Positions 38,045-47,901 of a DNA stretch of 64,000 nucleotides are shown one piece after another (the first letter of the stretch is position 1; each line of letters begins with the position of its first letter). A program made the position numbers and the translations under genes. The DNA lies in the NCBI GenBank assembly GCA_027484405.1, contig JAIXTA010000035.1, positions 1 through 64,000 on the forward strand. The letters are read 5' to 3'. Below the pieces are notes generated by a model that saw only the letters and a list, made by a program, of their open reading frames with translations, was not told where the DNA came from and did not search any database. Origin of the DNA: Burkholderiales bacterium (lineage in GTDB: Bacteria; Pseudomonadota; Gammaproteobacteria; Burkholderiales; Burkholderiaceae_C).

Positions 38045-38106
38045 CCCCAGGACTGCAACCCGAAGAGAAGCAGCCTCTCCCCCTCCAGAGCACAAAGAGA
38101 TCACTC

Positions 38107-39609
38107 ATGCGTCTTGCCCACCTGTTGAAACCTGCGCCCCGCCAGCCGGCACGTTCATCCCTGCTGCGCCTGGGGGCGGCGGCCGGCCTGGTCCTCGCCT
38201 TGAGCGCATGCGCGACCGTCGCGCCCGCTCCGCAAGCGCCACGCGGCATACCCGAGCGCTGGCAGGCCCCGCTGCCCGGTTCCCAGGCAGGCACTGTGGC
38301 CCACGGGGGCCGCGTGGATGCGCTGGCGCAGTGGTGGGCGCAGTTCGATGATCCCGCGCTTGTGCGCCTGATCAGCGCAGCCCAGACCAACAACGGCTCG
38401 GTGGTGCAGGCGGGTGCCCGGATCCAGCAGGCGCGCGCATCGCTGCGCTCCGCCGGGGCCGCCAACCTGCCGCAGGTCGATGGCGGCGTCTCGGCCACCC
38501 GCGCGACCCAGGCCGGCGCGCCTATCACCCAGTCAGCAGGGGTCTCTCTGGACGCGCTCTGGGAAATTGACCTCTTCGGCGCCGGCCGGGCCAACCGCTC
38601 TGCCGCGCTCGCCCAATTGCAGGCCAGCGAAGCCGCCTGGCATGACGCCCGCGTAAGCATTGCTGCAGAGCTTGCCCAGACCTATGTGAACTACCGCAGC
38701 TGTGAACAGCTGGTGCGGGTGCTGCAGTCCGATGCCGCATCTCAGCGCATCTCCGCCGAGCTCACCGACCGCAAGGTGCGCGCCGGTCTGGAGTCGCCCG
38801 CCAATGGCGCGCTGGTGCAGGCCAGCGCCGCAAACTCTGCCTTGAACCTGGTCGGGCAGCAGTCCCAGTGTGATGTTCAGATCAAGGGGATTGTGGCGCT
38901 GACGGCCCTGCCGGAGCCCGAGGTGCGCCAGCTGCTCGGCGCCGGATCCGCCGTGTTGCCGCAGCCACGCGCATTTGCAGTGGACGCCTTGCCCGCCCAG
39001 TGGCTGACGCAGCGGCCGGACCTGCGCAATCTTGAGCGGCAGGCGGCCGCTGCGCTGCGCGATGTGGACGCCGCCCAAGCCGACCGCTGGCCACGGCTGA
39101 CCCTGGCGGGCTCCATCAGCCGCGCGCGTGTCAGTGGCGTGGGCGGCGCACCGGCGAGCTTCGCCAACACGTGGTCCATCGGTCCGGCCCTGAGCCTGCC
39201 CATCTTCGATGCCGGCCGCCGCAGCGCCGCGGTGGATCAGGCCCGCGCGCGCTACGACGAGATCAAGAGCCAGTACGAGCAGCGCGCCCGTGACGCCGTG
39301 CGTGAAGTTGAAGAAGCGCTGGTCAAGCTGGATGCGGCGCAGCGCCGCGAGGCCGACGCGCTCACCGCAGCCCATGGTTTTGCCGCCTTCCTTGAAGCGC
39401 AGCGCAAGCGCACCGAGGCGGGCGCCGGCAGCCTGCTCGATCTGGAAGATGCACGGCGCACGGCACTCTCGGCCCAGTCCAGTCTGATCAACATCCAGAC
39501 CGAGCGTGTCCAGGCGTGGATCAGCCTGTATCGCGCGGTCGGCGGCGGCTGGTCACCCGAGACGGCCGTGGCCACGGCGGCACTGCCCGCAGCGCCAGGA
39601 TCCCGCTGA
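38107..39609 (+). CDS. RND efflux outer membrane lipoprotein, NodT family
   Basis: Lipobox LALSACAT; QWWAQFDDPALVRLI...SVSLDALWEIDLFGAGRANRSAA...FDAGRRSAAVDQARARYDE. Confidence 0.94.
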   Translation: MRLAHLLKPAPRQPARSSLLRLGAAAGLVLALSACATVAPAPQAPRGIPERWQAPLPGSQAGTVAHGGRVDALAQWWAQFDDPALVRLISAAQTNNGSVVQAGARIQQARASLRSAGAANLPQVDGGVSATRATQAGAPITQSAGVSLDALWEIDLFGAGRANRSAALAQLQASEAAWHDARVSIAAELAQTYVNYRSCEQLVRVLQSDAASQRISAELTDRKVRAGLESPANGALVQASAANSALNLVGQQSQCDVQIKGIVALTALPEPEVRQLLGAGSAVLPQPRAFAVDALPAQWLTQRPDLRNLERQAAAALRDVDAAQADRWPRLTLAGSISRARVSGVGGAPASFANTWSIGPALSLPIFDAGRRSAAVDQARARYDEIKSQYEQRARDAVREVEEALVKLDAAQRREADALTAAHGFAAFLEAQRKRTEAGAGSLLDLEDARRTALSAQSSLINIQTERVQAWISLYRAVGGGWSPETAVATAALPAAPGSR

Positions 39610-39692
39610 CCCGACCGACCGACATCCACCGCATTCAACAGAGCCCCTGCCGGGCCGCCTCTCCCCTCAAGACCTCACACGAGCCAAGCACC

Positions 39693-40994
39693 ATGACCGA
39701 GCACACCTCCACCGAACACCCTGCCGGCCCCGATCAATCGCGGGAATCGACCTCGCATGCCCTCTCGGCGCGATTCATGCAGCCCCGTGTCCTGCTGGCC
39801 GGCGCTGCGCTGACCGGTTCCCTGGTCATTGCGCTGGGGCTGGCTTTGGGGGCGGGAAGCCCGCGGGCCAACGCGCAGGCCGCACCCGGGCAGAGCACGG
39901 AGAAAGCCGCAGACAAAGCGGCCGGAAAGGCCGCGGTCAGCGCGCGCCCTGCGCTGACCGTCAATGCCGTCCAGCCCGTGCGCAGCGAGTGGGCGCAGAC
40001 CCTGGAGGCCAATGGCAGCGTGACGGCGTGGCAGGAAGCCATCATCGGCCCTGAGGTTGGCGGCTATCGCCTGGTGGAAGTGAACGCGAGCGTCGGTGAT
40101 CGGGTGCGCAAGGGCCAGCTGCTGGCGCGAATCAACAGTGACACGATCGCTGCCGAGCTTGCGCAGTCGCGCGCCGCTGCCGCCGAGGCGCAGGCATCGC
40201 TGGAAGAGGCGCGCAACAACGCGCAGCGCGCGCGCGGCCTGGCCGAGAGCGGCGCGCTGTCTTCCCAGCAGGTTTTGCAATACGTCACGGCCGAGCAGAC
40301 CGCCCGCGCCCGGCTCGATTCCGCCCGTGCCAAGGTCCAGGCCGACGAAGTTCGCATGGCGAACACCCGCGTGCTCGCCCCGGATGACGGCGTCATCAGC
40401 GCGCGCCAGGCCACCGTGGGCTCGCTGGCCCAGCAGGGCCAGGAGCTGTTCCGCCTGATCCGCGATCAGCGTCTGGAATGGCGTGCCGAGGTCACGGCCA
40501 CCGAGCTGGCCCGCATTCAGCCGGGCATGCGCGCCAATGTGACCGTGCCAGGTGCCGAGGGCAAGCCCATCACGGGCAAGGTACGCATCGTGGCACCGAC
40601 CATCGACCCGCAGACGCGCAATGCGCTCGTCTATGTCGACCTGCCCGCAGGCAGTGCGGCGCGTGCCGGCATGTTCGCGCGCGGTGAGCTGGTGCTTGGC
40701 GCCCAGAGCGCGCTCACGCTGCCGCAGTCGGCCGTGCTGCTGCGCGACGGCTTTGCCTATGTGTTCGTGATCGATGCCAACAATCGCGTCCAGCAGACCA
40801 AGGTCAGCACGGGGCGCCGCAACGGCGATCGGATCGAGATTGCCAGCGGCTTGAAGCCCGAGGCGCGCGTGGTGGCCAGCAGCGTGGCCTTCCTGGCGGA
40901 CGGCGATCTGGTCAGCGTGGCCGCCGTGGCGCCTGCCGCTGGGCAAGCTGCCCCTGTGGCCCATGCCAGCCGGCCGCGTCCGGCTGCCCTCTGA
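39693..40994 (+). CDS. RND efflux periplasmic adaptor (membrane fusion protein)
   Basis: NGSVTAWQEAIIGPEVGGYRLVEVNASVGDRVRKGQLLARI...VLAPDDGVISARQATVG...ITGKVRIVAPTIDPQTRNALVYVDL. Confidence 0.94.
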   Translation: MTEHTSTEHPAGPDQSRESTSHALSARFMQPRVLLAGAALTGSLVIALGLALGAGSPRANAQAAPGQSTEKAADKAAGKAAVSARPALTVNAVQPVRSEWAQTLEANGSVTAWQEAIIGPEVGGYRLVEVNASVGDRVRKGQLLARINSDTIAAELAQSRAAAAEAQASLEEARNNAQRARGLAESGALSSQQVLQYVTAEQTARARLDSARAKVQADEVRMANTRVLAPDDGVISARQATVGSLAQQGQELFRLIRDQRLEWRAEVTATELARIQPGMRANVTVPGAEGKPITGKVRIVAPTIDPQTRNALVYVDLPAGSAARAGMFARGELVLGAQSALTLPQSAVLLRDGFAYVFVIDANNRVQQTKVSTGRRNGDRIEIASGLKPEARVVASSVAFLADGDLVSVAAVAPAAGQAAPVAHASRPRPAAL

Positions 40995-41012
40995 TCGCGG
41001 AGCGCAAACGCC

Positions 41013-44000
41013 ATGGCCATCAATGTCTCCTCCTGGTCGATCAAGAACCCCATCCCTGGGGTGATGCTTTTCATCATGCTCACGCTGGCCGGACTCATGT
41101 CCTTCCATGCGATGAAGATCCAGAGCTTTCCGGACATCGAGCTGCCCACCATCACGGTGAGTGCATCCTTGCCCGGTGCGGCGCCCCCGCAGCTGGAAAC
41201 CGAAGTCGCGCGCAAGATCGAGAACTCGGTCGCTACCCTGCAGGGCCTCAAGAACCAGTACGCCACCATTCAGGACGGCGTGGTCACCATCACGGCCGAA
41301 TTCCGGCTGGAGAAGCCCATCCAGGAAGCCCTGGATGACGTGCGTAATGCCGTGGCCCAGATCCGCAGTGATCTCCCTGCAGATCTGCGCGACCCGGTCG
41401 TCAGCAAACTGTCCTTGTCCGGTTCGCCGATCCTTGTCTTCACGGTGGCCTCCGAGCGTATGGACGAGGAGGCCCTGTCCTGGTTCGTGGACAACACCGT
41501 CACGCGGCAGCTGCTGACCGTGCCCGGCGTGGGCGCGGTGGCGCGTGTGGGTGGGGTCACCCGCCAGGTGCAGGTGGAGCTCGACCCGGCCAAGCTGCTG
41601 GCACTCGGCGCCACGGCGGCCGATGTCTCGCGTCAGCTGCGCAGCATCCAGCAGGAGGCCTCCGGTGGCCGCACGGACGTGGGCGGCGCGGAGCAGTCGG
41701 TCCGCACCCTGGCCACGGTGCAGACCGCGGAACAACTCGCACGCATGGACATCTCCCTGTCCGATGGACGCAAGGTGCGCCTGGACCAGATTGCCACGGT
41801 GCGCGACACCGTGGCCGAACGCCGCTCGACTGCGCTGCTCAACGGCCAGCCGGTGGTGGGCTTCGAGATCACCCGCAGCAAGGGCGCCAGCGAGATCGAT
41901 GTGGCCGATGGCGTGAACGCCTCGCTGAACGCGCTCAAGGCCCAGTACCCGGACCTCAAGGTCAATGAGGCCTTCAACTTCGTCACGCCGGTGCGTGAGA
42001 GCTACAAGGGCTCGATGTGGCTGCTCTATGAGGGCGCCATCCTCGCGGTGCTGGTGGTCTGGCTGTTCCTGCGCGATTGGCGCGCCACCTTCATTGCCGC
42101 CACGGCGCTGCCGCTGTCGGTCATCCCGGCCTTCATCGGCATGCACTACCTCGGCTTCACGCTCAATACGGTGACGTTGCTGGCCATGTCGCTGGTGGTG
42201 GGCATCCTGGTGGACGATGCGATCGTGGAGATCGAGAACATCGTGCGCCACCTGCGCATGGGCAAGACGCCCTACCAGGCCGCCATGGAAGCGGCCGATG
42301 AGATCGGCCTGGCGGTGATTGCCACCACCTTCACGCTGATTGCCGTGTTCCTGCCCACCGCGTTCATGAGCGGCATTCCGGGCAAGTTCTTTGTTCAGTT
42401 TGGCTGGACGGCCGCGCTGGCGGTGTTTGCCTCGCTGGTGGTGGCGCGCGTGCTGACACCGATGATGGCTGCCTACATCCTCAAGCCCTGGGTGGCGAAG
42501 ACGCCTTCCGGCGAAGCGCCCCTGGCTTCAGCGAGCAGCCACGACCCGCATGGCGAGCCGGATGGCCGCCTGATGCGTGCCTACATGGGCTGGGTGGCCT
42601 GGTGTCTGAAGCATCGTGCGGCCACCATGCTGGGCTCGCTCGTGCTCTTTGTGGGCGGCATTGGCGTGGCAGGCATGCTGCCCACCGGCTTCATCCCGCC
42701 CGATGACACCGGACAGACGCAGGTGAAGCTGGAACTCCCGCCGGGCAGCCGCTTCGAGGATTCGCTGGCCGCTGCCGAGGCCGCGCGTGCAATCGTGGCG
42801 GCCCATCCGGAAGTGCGCTCGGTCTACACCGCCATTGGCGGCGGCGCGGCCGGCTCGGACCCCTTTGCGGGCGGCAGCGGCGTGTCCGAGGTCCGCAAGG
42901 CCACGCTCACCATCCAGACCACGCACCGCAAGGAGCGCAGCGTCAGCCTGCAGCAGATCGACTCCGAGCTGCGCGAGAAGCTCGCGGCCCTGCCGGGCGT
43001 ACGCGTTCAGGTGGGCCTGGCCGGTGCGGGCGGCAGTCTGCTGCAGCTCAGCCTCTCGGGCGACGACCCGCAGGCCCTGCTGACGGCCGCCCGTGCGCTG
43101 GAGCGCGATCTGCGCACCATCCCGAACCTGGGCAACATCACCTCCACTGCCGCGCTCATCCGGCCCGAGCTGGTCGTGCGGCCGGACTTCGCCCGCGCCG
43201 CCGACCTGGGCGTGACCTCGGCCGCCATTGCCGACACGCTGCGCATTGCCACCGCCGGCGACTTCGATCAGAGCCTGGCCAAGCTCAACCTGAGCCAGCG
43301 CCAGATCCCGATCGTGGTGAAGCTGCCGGCCGACGCGCGCGCGGACCTCGGCCTGATCGAGCGGCTCATGGTGCCTGGTGCACGCGGCCCGGTCATGCTC
43401 GGCCAGGTGGCCACGGTCACCATCGACAGCGGCCCGGCGCAGATCGACCGGTTCAATCGTCTGCGCAACGTGAACTTCACCATCGAACTCAACAACCAGC
43501 CCCTGGGCGATGTGCAGGCCAAGGTCGATGAGCTGCCCGCGCTGAAGAATCTGCCGCCCGGCGTGAAGCGCACCAACATCGGCGATGCGGAAGTCATGGC
43601 CGAACTCTTCACCAGCTTCGGCTTGGCCATGCTGACCGGCGTGCTCTGCATCTATGTGGTGCTGGTGCTGCTGTTCAAGGACTTCCTGCAGCCCGGCACC
43701 ATACTGACGGCCCTGTTCCTGTCGATCCCCGGTGCGTTCGTGGCCCTGCTGGTGACGGGCAAGGCGCTGTCCATGCCGGCGATGATCGGCCTGATCATGC
43801 TGATCGGCATCGCCACCAAGAACTCGATCCTGCTGGTGGACTACGTCATCATCGCCCGGCGCGAGGGCATGAGCCGCTGGGACGCGCTGCTGGACGCCTG
43901 CCACAAGCGCGCCCGCCCGATCATCATGACCAGCCTGGCCATGGGCGCCGGCATGCTGCCCATTGCGCTGGGCATCGGCGCCGACCCGAGCTTCCGCGCC

Positions 44001-44177
44001 CCCATGGCCATCGCCGTCATCGGCGGGCTGATCACCAGCACCTTCCTGTCGCTGCTGGTGGTGCCCGTGGCCTACGCCATCGTGGATGACCTGGAGCAGC
44101 TGCTCAAGCGGGTGAGCCCCTGGCATCGCCGGCGCAAGTCGGCCCCTGAGCCGGTGGTGGCCCCATCGGGCGAGTAG
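41013..44177 (+). CDS. RND efflux transporter permease
   Basis: WSIKNPIPGVMLFIMLTLAGLMSFHAMKIQSFPDIELPTITVSASLPGAAPPQLETEV..., SLVVGILVDDAIVEIENI, GIATKNSILLVDY. Confidence 0.96.
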   Translation: MAINVSSWSIKNPIPGVMLFIMLTLAGLMSFHAMKIQSFPDIELPTITVSASLPGAAPPQLETEVARKIENSVATLQGLKNQYATIQDGVVTITAEFRLEKPIQEALDDVRNAVAQIRSDLPADLRDPVVSKLSLSGSPILVFTVASERMDEEALSWFVDNTVTRQLLTVPGVGAVARVGGVTRQVQVELDPAKLLALGATAADVSRQLRSIQQEASGGRTDVGGAEQSVRTLATVQTAEQLARMDISLSDGRKVRLDQIATVRDTVAERRSTALLNGQPVVGFEITRSKGASEIDVADGVNASLNALKAQYPDLKVNEAFNFVTPVRESYKGSMWLLYEGAILAVLVVWLFLRDWRATFIAATALPLSVIPAFIGMHYLGFTLNTVTLLAMSLVVGILVDDAIVEIENIVRHLRMGKTPYQAAMEAADEIGLAVIATTFTLIAVFLPTAFMSGIPGKFFVQFGWTAALAVFASLVVARVLTPMMAAYILKPWVAKTPSGEAPLASASSHDPHGEPDGRLMRAYMGWVAWCLKHRAATMLGSLVLFVGGIGVAGMLPTGFIPPDDTGQTQVKLELPPGSRFEDSLAAAEAARAIVAAHPEVRSVYTAIGGGAAGSDPFAGGSGVSEVRKATLTIQTTHRKERSVSLQQIDSELREKLAALPGVRVQVGLAGAGGSLLQLSLSGDDPQALLTAARALERDLRTIPNLGNITSTAALIRPELVVRPDFARAADLGVTSAAIADTLRIATAGDFDQSLAKLNLSQRQIPIVVKLPADARADLGLIERLMVPGARGPVMLGQVATVTIDSGPAQIDRFNRLRNVNFTIELNNQPLGDVQAKVDELPALKNLPPGVKRTNIGDAEVMAELFTSFGLAMLTGVLCIYVVLVLLFKDFLQPGTILTALFLSIPGAFVALLVTGKALSMPAMIGLIMLIGIATKNSILLVDYVIIARREGMSRWDALLDACHKRARPIIMTSLAMGAGMLPIALGIGADPSFRAPMAIAVIGGLITSTFLSLLVVPVAYAIVDDLEQLLKRVSPWHRRRKSAPEPVVAPSGE

Positions 44178-44518
44178 CCGCGCTGCTCGGCGCTCGGGGT
44201 GGGCGACCTGTCACCGCCTCGTGCGCTGAGCGCGTCCATCCCCCATCGGATACAGGTGTGAGGAATCATTTTCGGCCATGAATAGCAGTCAAAATGTGTA
44301 GAAAGTGCCAAAGGCCAGTCTCGCTTGGCTGAAGCCGGTCTTCAGGCATTTTTTGGTACCAGAGAGTGTCAAAAAAACAATTTCGGCCGAATCATTCATT
44401 TATTTTTGGCCGTAAATGGCCAATCTGAGCTGGCTACCCGGACAACCTGCAGGCCACACTCGCGCTCCGCCAACGGCGAGCCTGCGGCGCGTGCTGCCAA
44501 CAGGCGACAATCGCAGCC

Positions 44519-45646
44519 ATGTCGGATTCCGCTGATCGTTCCACGCCACCCCATGCCGCAGCATTCGGCGCTGCCACGCCGCGGGCGCTGCCCCCCGGCC
44601 AGTTCGAGCAGCTCGGCATCCAGGCGCCCGGCCGCTACGCGCTGGTGATCGACGCCCGCTCGCCGCGCGAGTTTGCCGAGGACCACATCCCCGGCGCGGT
44701 GAATCTGCCGGTGGTCAATGACGCCGAATACGCCGAAGTCGGCACCCTGCACCGGCAGGACCCGCACGCGGCCTACCTGCTCGGGGTGCGCTATTCCCTG
44801 GCCAACATCGCCACCCAGCTGCCGCGCATCATCGAGCCGCTGCCGCGCTACGCGCCGATCCTGGTGTATTGCTTCCGCGGCGGCAAGCGAAGCAAGCTGT
44901 GGGCAGACAATCTGCGCACGATCGGCTTCCGGGTGGACGTGCTGCAGGGCGGCTGGAAGCGCTACCGGACCTGGGTGCGCGAAGCGCTGAACGCGCTGCC
45001 GCAGCAGTTCCGATTCCGGGTGCTGGTCGGCCCCACCGGTTGCGGCAAGACCCGGGTACTGCAGGCCCTGGCCGACGCCGGCGAGCAGGTGCTTGATCTG
45101 GAGAGCCTCGCCAATCATCGGGGTTCGCTGATCGGCGGCATTCCCGGCCTGCCACAGCCCAGCCAGAAGCACTTCGACAGCCTGCTGCTGCACGCCATGC
45201 AGGCCCTGGACCCCTCACGGGTGGTCTGGCTGGAGGGCGAAAGCAAGCGCATCGGCAAGGTCCAGCTGCCCACCGCGCTCTATGAGGCCTTGCTCGCTGC
45301 GCCCACCGTGGGTGTGGACGCACCCATGGCGGCCCGTGTTCAGATGTGGAAGGAAGACTTCCCGCATTTCGTCACCGACCCGGTGGGCATGATCGAGCAG
45401 CTCGAACCCATCCGCGCGCTGGTCAGCGGCGAGACCTACGAGCGCTGGCAGGCACTGGCCGGCGCGGGGCGCGTGGATGAGCTGTTTGAGCGCGTCATGC
45501 GCGAACACTATGACCCCTGCTACACCCGTTCGCTGAAGAAGCATGTACAGCATGGCGCGGCAGCGACCTCGCTACACGTGCAGGTGGCCGATCTGGGCCC
45601 TGCCGGCTTGGCCAGCGCGGCCCAGGCACTGAAGACACTCGCCTGA
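44519..45646 (+). CDS. mnmH: tRNA 2-selenouridine synthase (rhodanese + P-loop)
   Basis: DARSPREFAEDHIPGAVNLPVVNDAEYAEVGTLHRQ...YCFRGGKRSKLWADNL...GPTGCGKTRVLQALADAGEQVLDLESLANHRGS. Confidence 0.94.
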   Translation: MSDSADRSTPPHAAAFGAATPRALPPGQFEQLGIQAPGRYALVIDARSPREFAEDHIPGAVNLPVVNDAEYAEVGTLHRQDPHAAYLLGVRYSLANIATQLPRIIEPLPRYAPILVYCFRGGKRSKLWADNLRTIGFRVDVLQGGWKRYRTWVREALNALPQQFRFRVLVGPTGCGKTRVLQALADAGEQVLDLESLANHRGSLIGGIPGLPQPSQKHFDSLLLHAMQALDPSRVVWLEGESKRIGKVQLPTALYEALLAAPTVGVDAPMAARVQMWKEDFPHFVTDPVGMIEQLEPIRALVSGETYERWQALAGAGRVDELFERVMREHYDPCYTRSLKKHVQHGAAATSLHVQVADLGPAGLASAAQALKTLA

Positions 45647-45695
45647 AGCCGCCAGGGCAGCGCGACCGCCAAGGGCGCGGGCGCGCTTGCAGGAC

Positions 45696-47129
45696 TCACT
45701 TGCGCCCGTAGTGATCCTCGAAGCGGACAATGTCGTCCTCGCCCAGGTAGCTGCCCGACTGCACTTCGATGATCTCGAGCGGCAGCTTGCCCGGGTTGGC
45801 CAGGCGGTGCACCTCGCCCAGCGGGATGTAGGTGCTCTGGTTTTCGGTGAGCATGATCTTCCTGTCGCCCACGGTGACCTCGGCCGTGCCGCTCACGACA
45901 ATCCAGTGCTCGGCGCGGTGGTGGTGCATCTGCAGGCTCAGACTCGCGCCCGGCTTGACCTGGATGCGCTTGACCTGGAAGCGTGCACCCTGGTCGATGC
46001 TGTCGTACCAGCCCCAGGGGCGGTGCACGCGGCGGTGCAGGTTGCCCTCCGAGCGGCCAGATTTGGCCAGGCTCGCCACGATGTGCTTCACGCCCTGGCT
46101 GGCGGCCTGGTCGGCCACGAGCACGGCATCCGGCGTTTCGACGATGACAAGGTTCTCCACGCCCACGGCGGCCACCATGCGGTCGGTAGCGTGCACGAGC
46201 GTATTGCGGCTGTCCTGCAGCAGCACATCGCCCTGTGCGGCATTGCCTTCGGCATCGCGCGCAGCGGAATCCCAGACGGCATCCCAGGCACCGAGGTCGC
46301 TCCAGCCGGCATCCAGCGGCACCATGCGCACGGCAATGCCTGCGCCGGCGGCCTTCTCCATCACGGCGTAGTCAATGCTCTCGCTGGGGATCTCGGCCCA
46401 GAGCGCCTTGTCGGGCCGGACAAAAGCCTGGTCCGTTGCGCCGCGCTTGGCCCATGCCGCTTCGGTGGCGGTGGCGATGTCGGCACGCAGCGCGCGCAGG
46501 GCCGCCAGCCAGACGCTCGCCTTGAGCACGAACATGCCGCTGTTCCAGAAGTAGTGGCCCGCGGCAAGGTATTCCTCGGCCGTGGCGGCGTCCGGCTTCT
46601 CGCGGAAGGCCTTGACCTCACGGACGACGCCCGTTGCGCTGGCGTCGATGTAGCCGAAGCCGGTTTCAGCACGCGTCGGCACCACGCCCAGGATCACGAT
46701 GCCGCCGCTCTCGGCGGCTTCCACCGCCTCGCGCAGTGCGGCCACGTAGGCGGGCGGGTTCGTCACGGTCTGGTCAGACGGCGTCACGACCAGCACCGGG
46801 TCGGTGCCGGCTGCGGCGGCTTGCAGCGCGGCCAGAGTCAGCGCCGGAGCGGTGTTCTTGCCCGAGGGTTCCAGCAGCACGGCCATGGGCGACATGCCGA
46901 TCTCGCGCAGCTGGTCGAGCACCATGAAGCGGTGCTCTTCGTTCGTGACCACCAGCGGGTCGAGGACCGGCTGTGCGTCGGAGCCCAGCCGCGCAATCCG
47001 GGTCGCGGCCTGCTGGAACAGGGTTTGCGGGCCGTTGATGGCGAGAAACTGCTTCGGGTAGGCCGCGCGGGACAGTGGCCAGAGCCGCGTGCCGGATCCG
47101 CCGGCCATGATCACGGGTTGAATACTCAT
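45696..47129 (-). CDS. manC: mannose-1-phosphate guanylyltransferase / mannose-6-phosphate isomerase
   Basis: VIMAGGSGTRLWPLSRAAYPKQFL..., C-terminal HRPWGWYDSIDQGARFQVKRIQVKPGASLSLQMHHHRAEHWIVVSGTAEVT. Confidence 0.95.
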   Translation of the reverse strand: MSIQPVIMAGGSGTRLWPLSRAAYPKQFLAINGPQTLFQQAATRIARLGSDAQPVLDPLVVTNEEHRFMVLDQLREIGMSPMAVLLEPSGKNTAPALTLAALQAAAAGTDPVLVVTPSDQTVTNPPAYVAALREAVEAAESGGIVILGVVPTRAETGFGYIDASATGVVREVKAFREKPDAATAEEYLAAGHYFWNSGMFVLKASVWLAALRALRADIATATEAAWAKRGATDQAFVRPDKALWAEIPSESIDYAVMEKAAGAGIAVRMVPLDAGWSDLGAWDAVWDSAARDAEGNAAQGDVLLQDSRNTLVHATDRMVAAVGVENLVIVETPDAVLVADQAASQGVKHIVASLAKSGRSEGNLHRRVHRPWGWYDSIDQGARFQVKRIQVKPGASLSLQMHHHRAEHWIVVSGTAEVTVGDRKIMLTENQSTYIPLGEVHRLANPGKLPLEIIEVQSGSYLGEDDIVRFEDHYGRK

Positions 47130-47163
47130 TTCGCGTTTCTTGAGATCAAGAGGTTGGACATCG

Positions 47164-47901
47164 TCATTTTCGCCGAACGCTTGCGCCGCACGGCGCCCAG
47201 CGCGTAACGATGTCCCAGGTCCGTGCGCCGGGTTGCACGCCGGGCGCGTCGGTCAGCTCGATCAGCGCACGGTCGCCCGCTGCACCCAGGAACTTGCCGC
47301 GCAGGCGGATGGGTGTGGCCGGGTTGGCACCGGAGCCGGGCGGATAGACCACGCGGCAGATCTCGCTGCCTTCCTTGAGCACGGTGGCCAACTGGGCAAT
47401 GCCCACCGCGCGCATGTGCTGGTACGCGGTCGCACCCGCCACCTGCACACCGTTCTCAAAGCGCGCTTGCGTCTGGTCACCAAAGGCCCAGGTGTAGGTG
47501 CCTTCGCCGTGCAGCTTGTCGGCCTTGAAGCCACCCACATAGCGGTCGCCCACCCAGGGTGAGCCCGGGCCGTAGACGAGCGTGCCCTGGCCCTCGCGCA
47601 GATCGTTCACAAAGCGGCCCTCATAGCGATCGCCGGCGGCATTGACCAGCACACCCTGGCCCTGCCGGCGCCCAGCCGCAAAGTCGCCTTCATAGCTGCC
47701 GCCGGAGCCTGTTGCCTTGCCACGACCGTGCGCTAGTCCATCCTTGCAGGGGCCTTCATATCGCTCAGACAGGGCGGCGTCCAGCACACGGCAGGCGCTT
47801 GCGGGGGCCTGGGCCGCTGCCACAGGGCTGGCGGGTACCGGGCTCTGCGCGAGGCCGACTGCAGGCAGGCTCAGCACACACAGGAACAGGGCGCTTCTCA
47901 T
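47164..47901 (-). CDS. secreted MORN-repeat protein
   Basis: Signal peptide MRSALFLCVLSLPAVGLAQ; GSYEGDFAAGRRQGQGVLVNAAGDRYEGRFVNDLREGQGTLVYG. Confidence 0.8.
   Translation of the reverse strand: MRSALFLCVLSLPAVGLAQSPVPASPVAAAQAPASACRVLDAALSERYEGPCKDGLAHGRGKATGSGGSYEGDFAAGRRQGQGVLVNAAGDRYEGRFVNDLREGQGTLVYGPGSPWVGDRYVGGFKADKLHGEGTYTWAFGDQTQARFENGVQVAGATAYQHMRAVGIAQLATVLKEGSEICRVVYPPGSGANPATPIRLRGKFLGAAGDRALIELTDAPGVQPGARTWDIVTRWAPCGASVRRK

Noticed and set aside
39675-42251. 858-aa minus-strand ORF
   Set aside because: Shadow of the adaptor and RND permease genes, which have strong family matches.
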